Source: Paucibacter sp. B2R-40
GTDB lineage: Bacteria > Pseudomonadota > Gammaproteobacteria > Burkholderiales > Burkholderiaceae_C
Length of the DNA: 64,000 bases
Assembly (NCBI RefSeq): GCF_025717555.1
Contig: NZ_JAJIRP010000003.1
Span: forward strand, 372,001-436,000
Reading direction: 5' to 3'
Both the position numbers and the translations under genes were made by a program. Below the pieces are notes generated by a model. That model did no database searches. It saw only the letters and a list, made by a program, of their open reading frames with translations, and was not told where the DNA came from. This document shows, piece after piece, positions 25,174-35,751 of the stretch; positions within the stretch are counted from its first letter, which is position 1; each line of letters begins with the position of its first letter.

Positions 25174-26475
25174 ATGGCTAACAACAACTTTCAACAGACC
25201 TTGTTGGCGACGGCCGTCGCTGCCGCCCTCTTCTCTTTGAGCCCGGCTATTCAAGCCGGCGGCATCCTTTTGTACGAGGTCGGCACAGCCGACGTCGGCC
25301 TGGCCGCTGCGGGCTATGCGGCTCGCGCGCAAGACGCATCCACCGTGCTGACCAACCCGGCCGGCATGACGCGACTGAGCGGCAATCAAGCCACGCTGGG
25401 CGCGCAAGTACTGCACGGCGATGTGGGTTTTTCGATCGGTGACGGCACCTCCGCCGCGCTGGGCAACAAGAGCGGCGGCAACCCGGTCGGCTGGTTTCCG
25501 GGCGGCGGTGCGTTCTACACGCACAGCTTGTCACAGGATTTGAAACTCGGCTTCGGCGTGACAGGCAACTTTGGCTCGGCCACCAAGTTTGAGGACGGCT
25601 GGGTGGGCCGCTACCGCGTCCAAGAAGGCAAGCTGCTGGGCGTCTCGCTGCTGCCCTCGGTGGCCACCCGCATCAACGACAAGCTGTCTCTCGGAGCCAG
25701 CCTGAACCTGATGTACGGCATGTTGGACAACAAAGTGGCCATCAACAACATCATCGGCAGCGACGCCAGCCTGACCCTCAAAGACAATAGCTGGGGCGCA
25801 GGCGCCAACTTGGGGCTGATGTACGAAGTCGATGCCGGCCGACGCTTCGGTCTGACCTATACCTCGCCGGTCAAGCTCAACTTCAAGGCGCAAGCGCAGT
25901 GGAGCGACTTGGCGCCCGGCGTGCGAGCGCTGCTCAACGCCCGAGGCTTGCTGGACACGCAAGTCGATCTCGGCGTGACAGTGCCGCAAGGGCTGATGGC
26001 CAGCACCTACCAGCAAATCGCAGGGGACTGGGCGCTGCTGGGCAGCGTCGGTTGGCAGCAATGGTCGAAATTTGGCGAGGCCGAAATCGGCATCGACTCC
26101 AACAACCCCGTCGGACTGTCGACACAGCTGCCCTTCAGGGACACCTGGCATCTGTCGGTCGGCACGCAGTACAAATGGTCAAATGCTTGGCTGCTGAATG
26201 CCGGGATCGGCTATGACTCGGGTTTTCAGAGGAATGGCCAGATTGCTTTGGCGCTGCCAGTCAATGCCACTTGGCGCTTCGGTGTCGGCGGCCAAAAGGA
26301 AGAATCCAGCAGCTTCAACTGGGGTTGGAGCCTGGAGTACACGCCGCAAGGCACTTTGCGCAGCAATGCCCAGAGCGCGGTGCCCGTCGTTTTGGGTGGA
26401 CGCGGCAGCGTGGTCGGCGAATACAAGAAGGTCAACTTCATCTTCCTGGCGATGAATTTCAACTGGAAGTCTTGA
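25174..26475 (+). CDS. FadL/OmpP1/TodX family outer-membrane transporter
   Basis: 433 residues. A signal sequence ends at PAIQAGG, and the mature N-terminus GILLYEVGTADVGLAAAGYAA with the block ASTVLTNPAGMTRLSG is the family hallmark. Alternating hydrophobic beta-strands continue to the end, with FGLTYTSPVKLNF typical of the region before the last strands. The family moves long-chain fatty acids or other hydrophobic compounds across the outer membrane. The start with TTGGAG nine bases upstream is preferred over an in-frame TTG at 25159. It probably shares a transcript with the alkylsulfatase gene, which suggests alkyl sulfates, alcohols or the fatty acids derived from them as cargo. Confidence 0.92.
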   Translation: MANNNFQQTLLATAVAAALFSLSPAIQAGGILLYEVGTADVGLAAAGYAARAQDASTVLTNPAGMTRLSGNQATLGAQVLHGDVGFSIGDGTSAALGNKSGGNPVGWFPGGGAFYTHSLSQDLKLGFGVTGNFGSATKFEDGWVGRYRVQEGKLLGVSLLPSVATRINDKLSLGASLNLMYGMLDNKVAINNIIGSDASLTLKDNSWGAGANLGLMYEVDAGRRFGLTYTSPVKLNFKAQAQWSDLAPGVRALLNARGLLDTQVDLGVTVPQGLMASTYQQIAGDWALLGSVGWQQWSKFGEAEIGIDSNNPVGLSTQLPFRDTWHLSVGTQYKWSNAWLLNAGIGYDSGFQRNGQIALALPVNATWRFGVGGQKEESSSFNWGWSLEYTPQGTLRSNAQSAVPVVLGGRGSVVGEYKKVNFIFLAMNFNWKS

Positions 26476-26487
26476 TCAACCGACATG

Positions 26488-26522
26488 AAAAAAGCCGCTC
26501 AGCGATGCTGGGCGGCTTTCAG
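26488..26522. terminator. Bidirectional terminator between fadL-like gene and guaA
   Basis: AAAGCCGCTCAGC and GCTGGGCGGCTTT pair (one wobble) across a short loop with A-run on the left and TTTC on the right. The flanking genes converge. Confidence 0.8.
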
Positions 26523-26559
26523 TAGTTCGGCAAATCAGTCAGTTGGCCAATGGCTCAAC

Positions 26560-28164
26560 TCATTCCCACTCGATCGTCGCCGGCGGCTTGCTCGACACGT
26601 CGTAAGTGACCCGGTTGATGCCGCGCACCTCGTTGATGATGCGACCCGACACTTTCTTCAGCAGACCATAGGGCAACTCGGCCCAGTCGGCCGTCATGAA
26701 GTCGCTGGTTTGCACCGCACGCAGCGCCACCACGTAGTCATAGGTGCGGCCGTCGCCCATCACGCCCACGCTCTTGACCGGCAAGAAGACGGTGAAGGCC
26801 TGGCTGGTCAGCTCATACCAGTTCTTGCCGGTGGCCTCATCCTTCCAGCCACGCAACTCTTCGATGAAGATCGCGTCCGCCCGGCGCAGCAGATCAGCAT
26901 ATTGCTGCTTGACCTCGCCGAGAATGCGCACACCCAGGCCCGGGCCTGGGAAGGGGTGGCGATACACCATATCGGCCGGCAGACCCAGCGCCACGCCCAG
27001 GGCGCGCACCTCGTCCTTGAACAACTCGCGCAGCGGCTCCAGCAGCTTCAAGCCCAATTGCTCGGGCAAGCCGCCGACATTGTGGTGGCTCTTGATGGTG
27101 ATCGCCTTCTTGGTCTTGGTACCGCCGCTCTCCACCACATCCGGGTAGATGGTGCCTTGAGCTAACCATTTAGCGCCCTGCAACTTGTCATTGCCGGCCT
27201 TGAGCTTGGCCGCCTCGGCCTTGAAGACCTCGACGAACTCGCGGCCGATGATCTTGCGCTTTTGCTCGGGGTCAGTGACGCCCGCCAGATGACCGAGGAA
27301 CTGCGCTTCGGCCTGCACATGCACGACCTTGGCATGCAGCTTGCCAGCGAACATCTCCATCACCATCGCGCCCTCGTTCAAGCGCAGAAGGCCATGATCG
27401 ACAAACACGCAGGTCAGCTGATCGCCGATGGCGCGGTGGATCAGCGCCGCAGCGACCGAGGAATCAACCCCACCGGACAGACCCAGGATGACTTCTTCAT
27501 CACCGACCTGCTCGCGGATCTTGGCGACGGCTTCTTCGATGTAGTCGCCCATGATCCAGTCGCCCTTGCAGCCGGCGATCTCGCGCACAAAGCGCGTCAG
27601 CAGCTCCTGGCCCTTGACCGTGTGCGTCACCTCGGGGTGGAACTGCACCGCGTAATAGCCTTTTTCTTCGTTCGCCATGCCGGCAATCGGGCAGCTCGGC
27701 GTTTCGGCCATCAGTTTGAAGCCGGGCGGCATCACGGTGACCTTGTCGCCATGGCTCATCCAGACCTTGAGCATGCCGTGGCCTTCCAGCGTGGCGTGGT
27801 CCTGGATGCCGTCAAGCAACCGGGTATGGCCATGGGCACGCACCTCGGCATAGCCGAATTCGCGGTGATCACTGGCCTCGACCTTGCCGCCGAGTTGCAC
27901 GGCCATGGTGAACATGCCGTAGCAAATACCCAAGACCGGCACGCCCAGGTCCCAGACTGCCTGCGGCGCGCGCAACTCATGGTCTTCATAGGTCGAGGCA
28001 TGGCTGCCTGACAAGATGATGGCCTTGGGTGCGAATTCACGGATGAACTCGTCCGACACATCATTGGGGTGAATCTCGCAGAACACCGCCGCCTCGCGCA
28101 CCCGGCGGGCGATCAGCTGGGTGACTTGGGAGCCGAAATCGAGGATCAGGACTTTGTCATGCAT
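26560..28164 (-). CDS. guaA: GMP synthase (glutamine-hydrolysing)
   Basis: 534 residues. It converts XMP, ATP and glutamine to GMP. The glutamine amidotransferase domain (about residues 1-205) has the nucleophile in LGICYGMF and the His/Glu pair in VQFHPEVTH. The ATP-pyrophosphatase domain has the P-loop [11 protein letters not shown], and the dimerisation domain ends with the C-terminal sequence PATIEWE, invariant in the family. It is separated from guaB by an MFS transporter gene on the same strand. Confidence 0.97.
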   Translation of the reverse strand: MHDKVLILDFGSQVTQLIARRVREAAVFCEIHPNDVSDEFIREFAPKAIILSGSHASTYEDHELRAPQAVWDLGVPVLGICYGMFTMAVQLGGKVEASDHREFGYAEVRAHGHTRLLDGIQDHATLEGHGMLKVWMSHGDKVTVMPPGFKLMAETPSCPIAGMANEEKGYYAVQFHPEVTHTVKGQELLTRFVREIAGCKGDWIMGDYIEEAVAKIREQVGDEEVILGLSGGVDSSVAAALIHRAIGDQLTCVFVDHGLLRLNEGAMVMEMFAGKLHAKVVHVQAEAQFLGHLAGVTDPEQKRKIIGREFVEVFKAEAAKLKAGNDKLQGAKWLAQGTIYPDVVESGGTKTKKAITIKSHHNVGGLPEQLGLKLLEPLRELFKDEVRALGVALGLPADMVYRHPFPGPGLGVRILGEVKQQYADLLRRADAIFIEELRGWKDEATGKNWYELTSQAFTVFLPVKSVGVMGDGRTYDYVVALRAVQTSDFMTADWAELPYGLLKKVSGRIINEVRGINRVTYDVSSKPPATIEWE

Positions 28165-28201
28165 AGCGTTCTCTCTTCTTCAATCTTTTTAAAACTTGTA
28201 T

Positions 28202-29461
28202 TCAAGCCGCCGCCGGCGCCGCAGACCGCGTGCGGGCGAAATGCCGCCAGGCGAACAGCAGCGACAGCGCCTGCAAGGCGGCGCAAAAATAGAACGGCGC
28301 GCCGATACGCCAGTCGCCCTTGGGCAAGTCGGCAACGAAATAAATCAGGCCCGGCCCAACCGCAGGCGCCAATACGGCCATGATGCTGTTCAGCGAGGAC
28401 ACGGCGCCCATCGTTTCGCCCTGGGTCGAGGCGTCGGCGGCATTCGAGATCAGGCTTTGCATCGCGGCGCTGACGGCAAAGCCCAAGAGGTTGAAGCCGA
28501 TGATGGCGTACATCATCCAGCCCGCTGTCGAGGCGCCCCAGACAAAATTCGTCACGGCGCTGGACAGCAAACCCAGCACGACCAAGCGCTGCGGCGTGAA
28601 AATCTTCAGCAGATGCGGTAACAAAAAGCCCTGCACCAGCACCGACATCACGCCCACTGCGAACAGCGACCAGCCGTTTTCCTTGGGACCCCAACCGAAT
28701 TTGAAATGTGTGTAGAGCACCCAGCTGGACTGCAAAACCATCTGAGCTAAACCCGACAAGCCAATTACGAACACCAAAGGACCGACGCCCTTCAAGCTGC
28801 TCAACTTCTTCAGCGAATTGATTGGATTGGCGCGCTGCCAAGTGAAGGGCCGGCGGTTCTCGATCTTTAACGATTCGGGCAGGACGAAGAAGCCATAGCA
28901 CCAGTTGATCAGTGCCAGCGTACCGGCCACGTAAAACGGCAGGTGCAGGTCGATATCACCCAGAATGCCGCCCATCACCGGGCCGAGGATGAAACCCATG
29001 CCGAAGGCCGCGCCCAGCATGCCGAAGCGCTTGGCACGCTCGTCCGGTGCGCTGATGTCGGCCACATAGGCATTGGCGACCGAGGCATTCGCCTGCATCG
29101 CGCCGCTGACCAGGCGCACCGCCACCAACATCCACAAGGCGGTGGCCATTGCAGTGACGAAAAAGCTCAGTGCCAGGCCGCAAAAGCCAATCAGCATCAC
29201 CGGCCGGCGGCCAAAGCGGTCGGACAAGGCCCCAAGAATTGGCGAGCCGATGAAGTTGGCGAAGCCAAAGGCGAAGGCCACCATCAGATAGGCCAGCGTG
29301 TGATTGGCGGCCGAATTGGTAAAGCTGCCCACCAGCGGCGGCAAGACCGGGATGATCAGGCCGATCGAGATCATGTCGATCAACACCGCCACCATGATGA
29401 AACCCATGCCGGCCGATCTGATCTTGGCCCCCTGGCTTGGCTCTGTCGCTCGTTCGCTCAA
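28202..29461 (-). CDS. MFS transporter, TetA/Bcr-like
   Basis: 419 residues from a TTG start, with AAGGA about eight bases upstream. Twelve membrane segments are suggested by hydrophobicity. Motif A between helices 2 and 3 is present as [14 protein letters not shown], and motif C of drug antiporters is present as [15 protein letters not shown] in helix 5. It resembles the tetracycline-resistance type of drug:H+ antiporters, but the substrate cannot be assigned. It lies between guaB and guaA on the same strand, behind a guaB terminator; a purine or nucleoside analogue as substrate is a guess from location only. Confidence 0.88.
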   Translation of the reverse strand: MSERATEPSQGAKIRSAGMGFIMVAVLIDMISIGLIIPVLPPLVGSFTNSAANHTLAYLMVAFAFGFANFIGSPILGALSDRFGRRPVMLIGFCGLALSFFVTAMATALWMLVAVRLVSGAMQANASVANAYVADISAPDERAKRFGMLGAAFGMGFILGPVMGGILGDIDLHLPFYVAGTLALINWCYGFFVLPESLKIENRRPFTWQRANPINSLKKLSSLKGVGPLVFVIGLSGLAQMVLQSSWVLYTHFKFGWGPKENGWSLFAVGVMSVLVQGFLLPHLLKIFTPQRLVVLGLLSSAVTNFVWGASTAGWMMYAIIGFNLLGFAVSAAMQSLISNAADASTQGETMGAVSSLNSIMAVLAPAVGPGLIYFVADLPKGDWRIGAPFYFCAALQALSLLFAWRHFARTRSAAPAAA

Positions 29462-29488
29462 TCGAAATCCTTGCTGCTGCTCAATGTG

Positions 29489-29513
29489 AAAAAGGGGCCG
29501 AGGCCCCTTTCTT
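29489..29513 (-). terminator. Intrinsic terminator after guaB
   Basis: On the minus strand AAAGGGGCC pairs with GGCCCCTTT across a minimal loop and is followed by a T-run (TTTTTCAC). It lies 9 bases after the guaB stop codon and ahead of the MFS gene. Confidence 0.8.
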
Positions 29514-29521
29514 CCTGCCGA

Positions 29522-30991
29522 CTACTCGCTTCGGTAGTTCGGCGACTCTTTGGTGATCTGCACATCGTGGACATGGCTTTCGCGCATGCCCGCCGAGGTG
29601 ATCTCGACGAACTCGCCCTTGTTCTGCATGTCTTCGATGGTCGCGCAGCCGCAGTAATGCATGGACGCCTTCAGGCCACCGGCCATCTGGAAGATCACCT
29701 GTACCACCGAGCCCTTGTATGGCACCTGGCCTTCGATGCCCTCGGGCACCAGCTTGGAGGTGTTGGGGTTGTTGGCCGAGGTGTCCTGGAAGTAGCGGTC
29801 GGCCGAACCCTTGGCCATCGCGCCCATCGAGCCCATGCCGCGGTAGCTTTTGTAGCTGCGGCCCTGATACAAGATCAGGTCACCGGGCGCCTCTTCGGTG
29901 CCGGCAAAAGCGCCGCCCATCATCACGCAGTCGGCGCCGGCGGCAATCGCCTTGGCCAGATCGCCCGAGAAGCGCACGCCGCCGTCGGCAATCACCGGCA
30001 CGCCGGTGCCGCGCAGAGCAGTGGCGACGTTGTCGATCGCGGTGATCTGCGGCACGCCAACACCGGCCACGATGCGGGTGGTGCAGATGGAACCTGGGCC
30101 GATACCGACCTTGACGCCATCGGCGCCCGCCTCCACCAGCGCCAAGGCAGCCGCTGCGGTGGCGATATTGCCGCCGATCACGTCGACGCCGGGGAATTTG
30201 TCCTTGACCCAGCGCACGCGCTCGAGCACGCCGGCGCTGTGGCCATGGGCGGTGTCCACGATCAAGGCGTCCACGCCGGCCTTGACCAGCAGCGTCACGC
30301 GCTCTTCGGTGTCATCACCAAAGCCGACCGCAGCACCGACGCGCAGCTTGCCATGCGAATCACGCGCCGCGAGCGGGAAGCTGGTTTGCTTGGTGATGTC
30401 TTTGACCGTCATCAGGCCGCGCAACTCAAAGGCCTCATTGATGACGACCACGCGCTCCAGCTTGTGCTTGTGCATCAAAGCCTTGGCTTCTTCCAGCGAA
30501 GCGCCTTCCTTGACAGTGATCAGTTTGTCGGCCGGCGTCATCATCTGGCTGACGGCCAGATCCATGCGCGTTTCGAAACGCACATCGCGGCCGGTGACGA
30601 TGCCGACGACTTTTTTGCCGTCCAGCACCGGGAAGCCCGACACACCGTGCAAGCGCTGCAGCTCGATCACTTCGCGCACCGTGGTGCTGGGCGTGATCGT
30701 GAAGGGCTCGAGCACGATGCCCGACTCATAGCGCTTGACGCGAGCGACTTCGATCGCTTGCTGCGCCGCAGTCAGATTCTTGTGAACAATACCGATACCG
30801 CCCTCTTGCGCGATGGCGATGGCCAAACGCGCTTCGGTGACCGTGTCCATGGCGGCTGACACCAGGGGCAGGTTGAGGCGGATATTGCGGGACAGCCGAG
30901 TGGCTAAACTGGTGTCGCGAGGCAAGACTTGCGAGAACGCTGGCACCAAGAGAACATCATCGAAGGTGAGCGCTTTGCCGAGTAGGCGCAT
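29522..30991 (-). CDS. guaB: IMP dehydrogenase
   Basis: 489 residues. It oxidises IMP to XMP, the committed step of GMP synthesis. The catalytic loop with Cys is [17 protein letters not shown] at about residue 300, preceded by the [14 protein letters not shown] region and followed by [14 protein letters not shown] and the flap [10 protein letters not shown]. Two CBS domains occupy about residues 95-205 ([19 protein letters not shown] and the [11 protein letters not shown] part). The upstream intergenic interval 30992-31074 is shared with the divergent DUF4124 gene. Confidence 0.97.
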   Translation of the reverse strand: MRLLGKALTFDDVLLVPAFSQVLPRDTSLATRLSRNIRLNLPLVSAAMDTVTEARLAIAIAQEGGIGIVHKNLTAAQQAIEVARVKRYESGIVLEPFTITPSTTVREVIELQRLHGVSGFPVLDGKKVVGIVTGRDVRFETRMDLAVSQMMTPADKLITVKEGASLEEAKALMHKHKLERVVVINEAFELRGLMTVKDITKQTSFPLAARDSHGKLRVGAAVGFGDDTEERVTLLVKAGVDALIVDTAHGHSAGVLERVRWVKDKFPGVDVIGGNIATAAAALALVEAGADGVKVGIGPGSICTTRIVAGVGVPQITAIDNVATALRGTGVPVIADGGVRFSGDLAKAIAAGADCVMMGGAFAGTEEAPGDLILYQGRSYKSYRGMGSMGAMAKGSADRYFQDTSANNPNTSKLVPEGIEGQVPYKGSVVQVIFQMAGGLKASMHYCGCATIEDMQNKGEFVEITSAGMRESHVHDVQITKESPNYRSE

Positions 30992-31074
30992 AGGGGAAGC
31001 TCCAGACGCAAAGCGGCATTATACGGAGGCGCGCAAGGCCCCCAACTTTGGGTGGCCAAGGCTACACTCAAAAT

Positions 31075-31608
31075 ATGCCAAATCTACTCGCTACTCTCGA
31101 CCTCAAACGCATTGGCCTGCTTGGCCTGTTGCTGCTTTGCATCGCGTCTCCCGCGCAAGCACAATGGAAATGGCGTGACGCTGCAGGCAAGCTGCAGTTC
31201 AGCGACTTACCGCCACCCCAGGGCACGGCTGAGAAAGACATTCTGCAGCGACCCAAAAACCAACAGCAAGAGCGCATCGTCATCGTGCCTTACGGCAGCA
31301 GCGCCAGCGCCGCAAGCGCCCCAACCCAGGCCGCAAGCACGCCGAACAAGGCTGAATTGGAACGCCAGGCTCGCGAGAAGCAGCAAGACAAGGACGCGCA
31401 AAAACTCCGCAAGGAAAACGAAGCAAGGCTGGTCGAGCAACGCCGCGACAACTGCCTGCGCGCCCAGGAAAACATGAAGCTGCTGCAAGACGGCGTGCGG
31501 CTGACGCGCAACAACGACAAGGGTGAACCGATCGTCATCGATGAGCGTCAGCGTGCCGACGAAATAGCGCGCACCCGAAGCGTCATTGACAGCGAGTGCC
31601 GCCGCTGA
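31075..31608 (+). CDS. DUF4124 domain exported protein
   Basis: 177 residues. A signal sequence (LGLLLLCIASPAQA) is followed by the DUF4124 core AQWKWRDAAGKLQFSDLPPP at the mature N-terminus. The remainder is low-complexity: Ala/Ser-rich, then a charged Lys/Gln/Glu/Arg helix likely to form a coiled coil (about residues 90-130), ending with SVIDSECRR. Function is unknown. The ATG at 31075 begins the hydrophobic leader; the frame is open nine codons upstream without a ribosome-binding site. It is divergent from guaB. Confidence 0.82.
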   Translation: MPNLLATLDLKRIGLLGLLLLCIASPAQAQWKWRDAAGKLQFSDLPPPQGTAEKDILQRPKNQQQERIVIVPYGSSASAASAPTQAASTPNKAELERQAREKQQDKDAQKLRKENEARLVEQRRDNCLRAQENMKLLQDGVRLTRNNDKGEPIVIDERQRADEIARTRSVIDSECRR

Positions 31609-31631
31609 CCGATCGGCGCAGCCCGAGCCCG

Positions 31632-31982
31632 CTAGAGCCCGATCTTGCCGCCCAGCGGGCGGTGCCGAGAAGCGACCCGTTCGGGCGACTTGCGAAAGCG
31701 CAGTCGCCGCGATTCTTTCGGGTCCACCGTCAGAGACCGGTAAATCTCGATCCGATCCCGTTCGCGCAGGGCTGTACTCAAGGGCATCAAACGCCCCCAA
31801 ACACCGATTTTCATTGTGCCTAAGCGCGGCAGCTGATCAGCAAATTCAGGGCAAGCCCGCAGCGCCTGCTCTATCGTCGCGCCTTCGGCCACCCGCAGTT
31901 CCAAACGCCTAACATCACCCGCACAGGGACTCCAGACCAGTTCGACCTGAATCGCTGGTGCAGCAGCTTCAGCGTGGCCCAT
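31632..31982 (-). CDS. RnfH family ubiquitin-like protein
   Basis: 116 residues. The domain with ATIEQALRACPEF, IGVWGRLMPLSTALRERDRIEIYRSL in two blocks, and VDPKESRRLRF matches the RnfH/UPF0125 family of beta-grasp proteins. The start overlaps the end of the upstream ratA-like gene by 14 bases. The pairing of RatA and RnfH genes next to smpB is conserved among beta- and gammaproteobacteria. Its biochemical function is not established. Confidence 0.9.
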   Translation of the reverse strand: MGHAEAAAPAIQVELVWSPCAGDVRRLELRVAEGATIEQALRACPEFADQLPRLGTMKIGVWGRLMPLSTALRERDRIEIYRSLTVDPKESRRLRFRKSPERVASRHRPLGGKIGL

Positions 31983-32430
31983 AAACCGCCTCGGCGCGTT
32001 GGACAAATCTTTCCACAAAGGTATTGGCCACCCGATCGAACACCGGACTGACCACCGCCTCCAGCGCCACACTGGAGAAGGCATAGCGCAACTCGAACTC
32101 GATCTTGCAGGCGAGCTCGGTTTCAGCGTTGCCGCCCGGCTTGGCCAGGGGCACAAAGCGCCAGTCACCGTCCAGCATTGAAAAAGGGCCATCGACCAAG
32201 CGCATGCTGACGCGCCGATCGGTTTCATGGCTGTTGCGGGTGGTGAAGGCGTGGCGCACGCCAGCATAGGCCAGCGACAGGCGCGCGGTGACGGCGTCGT
32301 CCTGCTGCTCCAGCAACTCAGCACGCTCGCACCATGGCAAGAACTCGGGATAGCGCTCAATGCCGACGACCAAGTCATACATCTCGCGCGGCGAGTACCA
32401 GAGCAGAACGGATTTTTTAACATGCTTCAT
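31969..32430 (-). CDS. RatA/Coq10 family START-like protein
   Basis: 153 residues, a single START-like domain: [38 protein letters not shown] and [21 protein letters not shown] are family blocks. Homologues were described as RatA, which interferes with 70S ribosome formation, and as Coq10-like ubiquinone-binding proteins; which applies here is not decidable by reading. The gene diverges from smpB and overlaps rnfH by 14 bases. Confidence 0.9.
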   Translation of the reverse strand: MKHVKKSVLLWYSPREMYDLVVGIERYPEFLPWCERAELLEQQDDAVTARLSLAYAGVRHAFTTRNSHETDRRVSMRLVDGPFSMLDGDWRFVPLAKPGGNAETELACKIEFELRYAFSSVALEAVVSPVFDRVANTFVERFVQRAEAVYGPR

Positions 32431-32501
32431 ACAATGCAGGGATTGTATTGGCGCAGCCGCCTCAACACAGCGCCGCCAACGGCACCCGAAAACAAGAGCC
32501 C

Positions 32502-33029
32502 ATGTCCACTGCTTCCAACTCGTCCTTCAGACCACCAGCCAAAGCAAAGCCGGCTGTATCCAGCGCCCCGATCGCCGAGAACCGCCGCGCCCGCTATGAC
32601 TACTTCATCGAAGAGCGGCATGAGGCCGGCATCGTGCTGGAGGGCTGGGAGGTCAAGTCCATCCGCGCTGGCCAGGTTCAGCTGACCGACGGCTACGTGA
32701 TGATCAAGGGCGGCGAGATGTATTTGATCGGTTGCCGCATCAACCCGCTGCGCAATGCCTCCACCCATATCAGCCCGCTGGCCGATCGCATCAAAAAGCT
32801 CTTGCTCAAAGGCGAAGACATCCGTCGCCTGATTGGAAAGATCGAGCAAAAAGGTTTCACCCTGGTGCCGCTCAACCTGCACTTCAAGGGCAGCTACGTC
32901 AAGGTCGAGATCGGCCTGGCCAAGGGCAAGGCCGAACATGACAAGCGCAACACCGAGAAAAAACGCGACTGGGAAAAGGAGAAGGGGCAGCTGATGCGTC
33001 ACGCCGCCAAAGCCCCATCCCGAGACTAA
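32502..33029 (+). CDS. smpB: SsrA-binding protein SmpB
   Basis: About 175 residues. It binds tmRNA and directs it to stalled ribosomes. Core motifs are [37 protein letters not shown] and the [20 protein letters not shown] tail. Relative to E. coli SmpB there is an extra N-terminal stretch of about 20 Ala/Ser/Pro/Lys residues. The ATG at 32502 is chosen with AAGAG upstream. The tmRNA gene is not in the window. Its 3' end overlaps that of the convergent cystathionine beta-lyase gene by 4 bases. Confidence 0.95.
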   Translation: MSTASNSSFRPPAKAKPAVSSAPIAENRRARYDYFIEERHEAGIVLEGWEVKSIRAGQVQLTDGYVMIKGGEMYLIGCRINPLRNASTHISPLADRIKKLLLKGEDIRRLIGKIEQKGFTLVPLNLHFKGSYVKVEIGLAKGKAEHDKRNTEKKRDWEKEKGQLMRHAAKAPSRD

Positions 33030-34213
33030 AGAATAGCCAGCGCCTGCGCCAAGTCGGCACGCAAATCGGCTTCAGCCTCCAGGCCGATCGCAAAACGCAC
33101 GATCACGCCATCAGCAAAGCTTCGAGCCAAGCTGCGGCTGCGGCTCATGTCAGAGGGCACCGCCAAGCTCATCGGCCCGGCCCATGAATAACCGATGCCG
33201 AACAGCGCCAGCGCATCGACAAAGGCGTCGACCTGACGCGCGCTGTACTGGGGCTTGAACACGGCGGAGAACAAACAGGCCGCGCCGGCCGAACTGGCCT
33301 GCAACCAATGGGCATGGCCTGGCGAGCCCGGCAGCGCCGGGTGCAAGACCTGCGCCACTTGCGGCTGGGTCTGCATCCAGGCGGCCAGCGCGCGCGTGGT
33401 GGCGTCTTGCGCGCGGTAGCGCAACTCCAGCGTAGGCAGTCCACGCAGAACCATTTCCACATCGTTCTGGCCGAGCCCATAACCCAGATGTTCATGAGCA
33501 TGATTGAGCCGCTCATGCAGGTCCAAATCGCGCGTACAGACCGAACCCATCAGTACATCAGCACCACCCGACGCATACTTGGTCAACGCCTGCATGGAGA
33601 TATCCACCCCCACACCGGGCACGATCTCAAAAGGATTGAAGGCGACGCCTGATCCCCAGGTGTTGTCCAAGGCGGTGATAACGCCGCCACGCGCTTTGCA
33701 AGCGGCCAACAGTCCCAGCAAATCGGGGAACTCCAGCGTGATCGAGCCGGCCGCCTCCAGCCAGACCAGCTTGGTCTGCGGCGTCAACAGCGTCTTGAAC
33801 CCCGCCGCATCGAGCGGGTCATAGAACTTGTGCGTGATGCCGAACTGCGGCAACCAGGACTCGCTCAAATAGCGGTTTTGTCCATAGACGTTATCGGGCA
33901 CCAGCACCTCATCGCCGGGCCGCAGCAAGCCCAGGCTGACCAAGGTCACCGCCGCCAAGCCGCTGGGCACCAACAAGCAATGCTTGGCACTCTCCAGGCT
34001 GGCGATGCGGGCCGCCAGGGTATAGCTGGTCGGCGTGCCATGCAGCCCGTAGCGGTAGCTGAGGCCGTCGCGCGGGCGGTATTGATGCAGGTCAGCGGTG
34101 TTCTTGAACAGCACCGTGGACGCTTTGAAGACGCCGGGCGGGAACGCATTCCAGCCCTCGGGAGCATGGTAAGGGTGGTGGATTTGATCCGTGGAGATGG
34201 CGCGTTTGCTCAA
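33026..34213 (-). CDS. metC: Cystathionine beta-lyase
   Basis: 395 residues, PLP enzyme of the Cys/Met metabolism family, fold type I. It would cleave cystathionine to homocysteine, ammonia and pyruvate. The PLP lysine is in [19 protein letters not shown], with the cofactor region [20 protein letters not shown] and [10 protein letters not shown] upstream. The C-terminal part ([18 protein letters not shown]) is typical of MetC rather than of cystathionine gamma-synthase. It is convergent with smpB. Confidence 0.92.
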   Translation of the reverse strand: MSKRAISTDQIHHPYHAPEGWNAFPPGVFKASTVLFKNTADLHQYRPRDGLSYRYGLHGTPTSYTLAARIASLESAKHCLLVPSGLAAVTLVSLGLLRPGDEVLVPDNVYGQNRYLSESWLPQFGITHKFYDPLDAAGFKTLLTPQTKLVWLEAAGSITLEFPDLLGLLAACKARGGVITALDNTWGSGVAFNPFEIVPGVGVDISMQALTKYASGGADVLMGSVCTRDLDLHERLNHAHEHLGYGLGQNDVEMVLRGLPTLELRYRAQDATTRALAAWMQTQPQVAQVLHPALPGSPGHAHWLQASSAGAACLFSAVFKPQYSARQVDAFVDALALFGIGYSWAGPMSLAVPSDMSRSRSLARSFADGVIVRFAIGLEAEADLRADLAQALAIL

Positions 34214-34237
34214 GTGAATACTCCGACCAGGAAAAAG

Positions 34238-34260
34238 AAAACGGGCCGCAGCCCGTTTGA
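34238..34260 (-). terminator. Intrinsic terminator after rimO
   Basis: On the minus strand AAACGGGCTG and the complementary CGGCCCGTTT form a tight hairpin, followed by TCTTTTTCC. It separates rimO from metC. Confidence 0.75.
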
Positions 34261-34274
34261 GTCAAGAACAGCGA

Positions 34275-35687
34275 CTAGATCGGCACGCCGATCAAGTCAT
34301 GGCCTTCGGTCGCAACGATCTTGGCCTTGGTGAACTCACCGACCTTGAGCGTCTTGCTGGCCTTTTGCGGCGCAGCCAGGCGCACCGTGCCGTCGATCTC
34401 TGGCGCATCCGCGTAGCTGCGGCCGACGCCGCCCTTGCGACCCATCGCCGGGGCGGAGTCGACCAAGACTTGCATCGTGGAGCCAATGCGCGCGCGCAGC
34501 TTGTCGGTGGACACCGCTTCAGCCATGGCCATGAAGCGCGCTCGGCGCTCTTCGCGCACCTCCTGCGGCAGCGCGCCGTCCAATTCGTTGGCCGTGGCGC
34601 CCGTCACCGGTGAATAGGCAAAGCAACCGGCGCGGTCGATACGTGCCTCGGCCATGAAGTCCAGCAGATACTGGAACTCGGCTTCAGTCTCACCGGGGAA
34701 ACCGGCGATGAAGGTCGAGCGAATCACGATGTCCGGGCAGATCTCGCGCCAGCGCAGGATGCGCTCCATATTCTTCTCGCCATTGGCCGGGCGCTTCATG
34801 CGCTTGAGCACGTCAGGGTGGGCATGCTGGAGCGGCACGTCCAGGTAAGGCAGGATCAGGCCTTCGGCCATCAGCGGCAAGACCTCGTCCACATGCGGAT
34901 AGGGGTAGACGTAATGCAGGCGCACCCAGGCGCCGTACTGCTTGGCCATCTCACCCATTTGCGCGACCAGGTCGTACATGCGGGTCTTGACCGGCTTGCC
35001 GTCCCAAAAGCCGGTGCGGTATTTGACGTCTACGCCGTAGGCGCTGGTGTCCTGGCTGACAACCAGCAATTCCTTCACGCCGGATTCAAACAATGCTCGC
35101 GCTTCATTGAGCACATCGCCGATCGGACGCGACACCAGATCACCGCGCATGCTCGGGATGATGCAGAAGGTGCAGCGATGGTTGCAGCCCTCGCTGATCT
35201 TCAAGTAAGCGTAGTGCTTTGGCGTCAACTTGATGCCCGCAATGCCGCGCGACTCGGGCACCAGATCCAAAAATGGGTCATGGGGCTTGGGCACATGCAG
35301 ATGCACGGCGTCCATCACCTCTTGCGTGGCGTGCGGGCCGGTCACGGCCAAGACGCTGGGGTGCATCTCGCGCACCAAGCCGCCCGCGTCCGGGCTCGAC
35401 GCCCCAGCTTTAGCACCTAAGCAGCCCGTCACGATCACCTTGCCGTTTTCGGCCAAGGCTTCACCGATGGTATCCAGGCTCTCCCGCACCGCGTCATCAA
35501 TGAAGCCGCAGGTATTGACGATCACCAAATCGGCGCCGGCAAAGGTCTTGGAAGTCTCGTAGCCCTCGGCCCGCAACTGGGTCAGGATCAGTTCAGAGTC
35601 GGTCAGAGCCTTTGGGCAGCCCAAGGATACAAAGCCGATTTTGGGCGCGGCGGCGACATTGACGCCGCTTGTGTTGATTGTGTTCAT
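34275..35687 (-). CDS. rimO: Ribosomal protein S12 methylthiotransferase
   Basis: About 470 residues. It adds a methylthio group to an aspartate of ribosomal protein S12. The N-terminal UPF0004 domain has three Cys in [23 protein letters not shown] and [10 protein letters not shown], which bind the second cluster. The radical-SAM site [11 protein letters not shown] lies at about residue 170. A C-terminal TRAM domain ends the protein. The start at MNTINTSG is taken as the most conservative; an ATG at 35705 (MSENPR) is equally possible, and neither has a good ribosome-binding site. Confidence 0.93.
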   Translation of the reverse strand: MNTINTSGVNVAAAPKIGFVSLGCPKALTDSELILTQLRAEGYETSKTFAGADLVIVNTCGFIDDAVRESLDTIGEALAENGKVIVTGCLGAKAGASSPDAGGLVREMHPSVLAVTGPHATQEVMDAVHLHVPKPHDPFLDLVPESRGIAGIKLTPKHYAYLKISEGCNHRCTFCIIPSMRGDLVSRPIGDVLNEARALFESGVKELLVVSQDTSAYGVDVKYRTGFWDGKPVKTRMYDLVAQMGEMAKQYGAWVRLHYVYPYPHVDEVLPLMAEGLILPYLDVPLQHAHPDVLKRMKRPANGEKNMERILRWREICPDIVIRSTFIAGFPGETEAEFQYLLDFMAEARIDRAGCFAYSPVTGATANELDGALPQEVREERRARFMAMAEAVSTDKLRARIGSTMQVLVDSAPAMGRKGGVGRSYADAPEIDGTVRLAAPQKASKTLKVGEFTKAKIVATEGHDLIGVPI

Positions 35688-35751
35688 CCGGGGATTTTCG
35701 CTCATCCCGAAGCGGCCGGGCTCAAAGGCCCAACACAAAGGCGGCAATGCG

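Noticed and set aside
28943-30859. A 638-codon plus-strand reading frame opposite guaB and the MFS gene
   Set aside because: It is His/Arg/Asp-rich antisense of two certain genes, without any domain.
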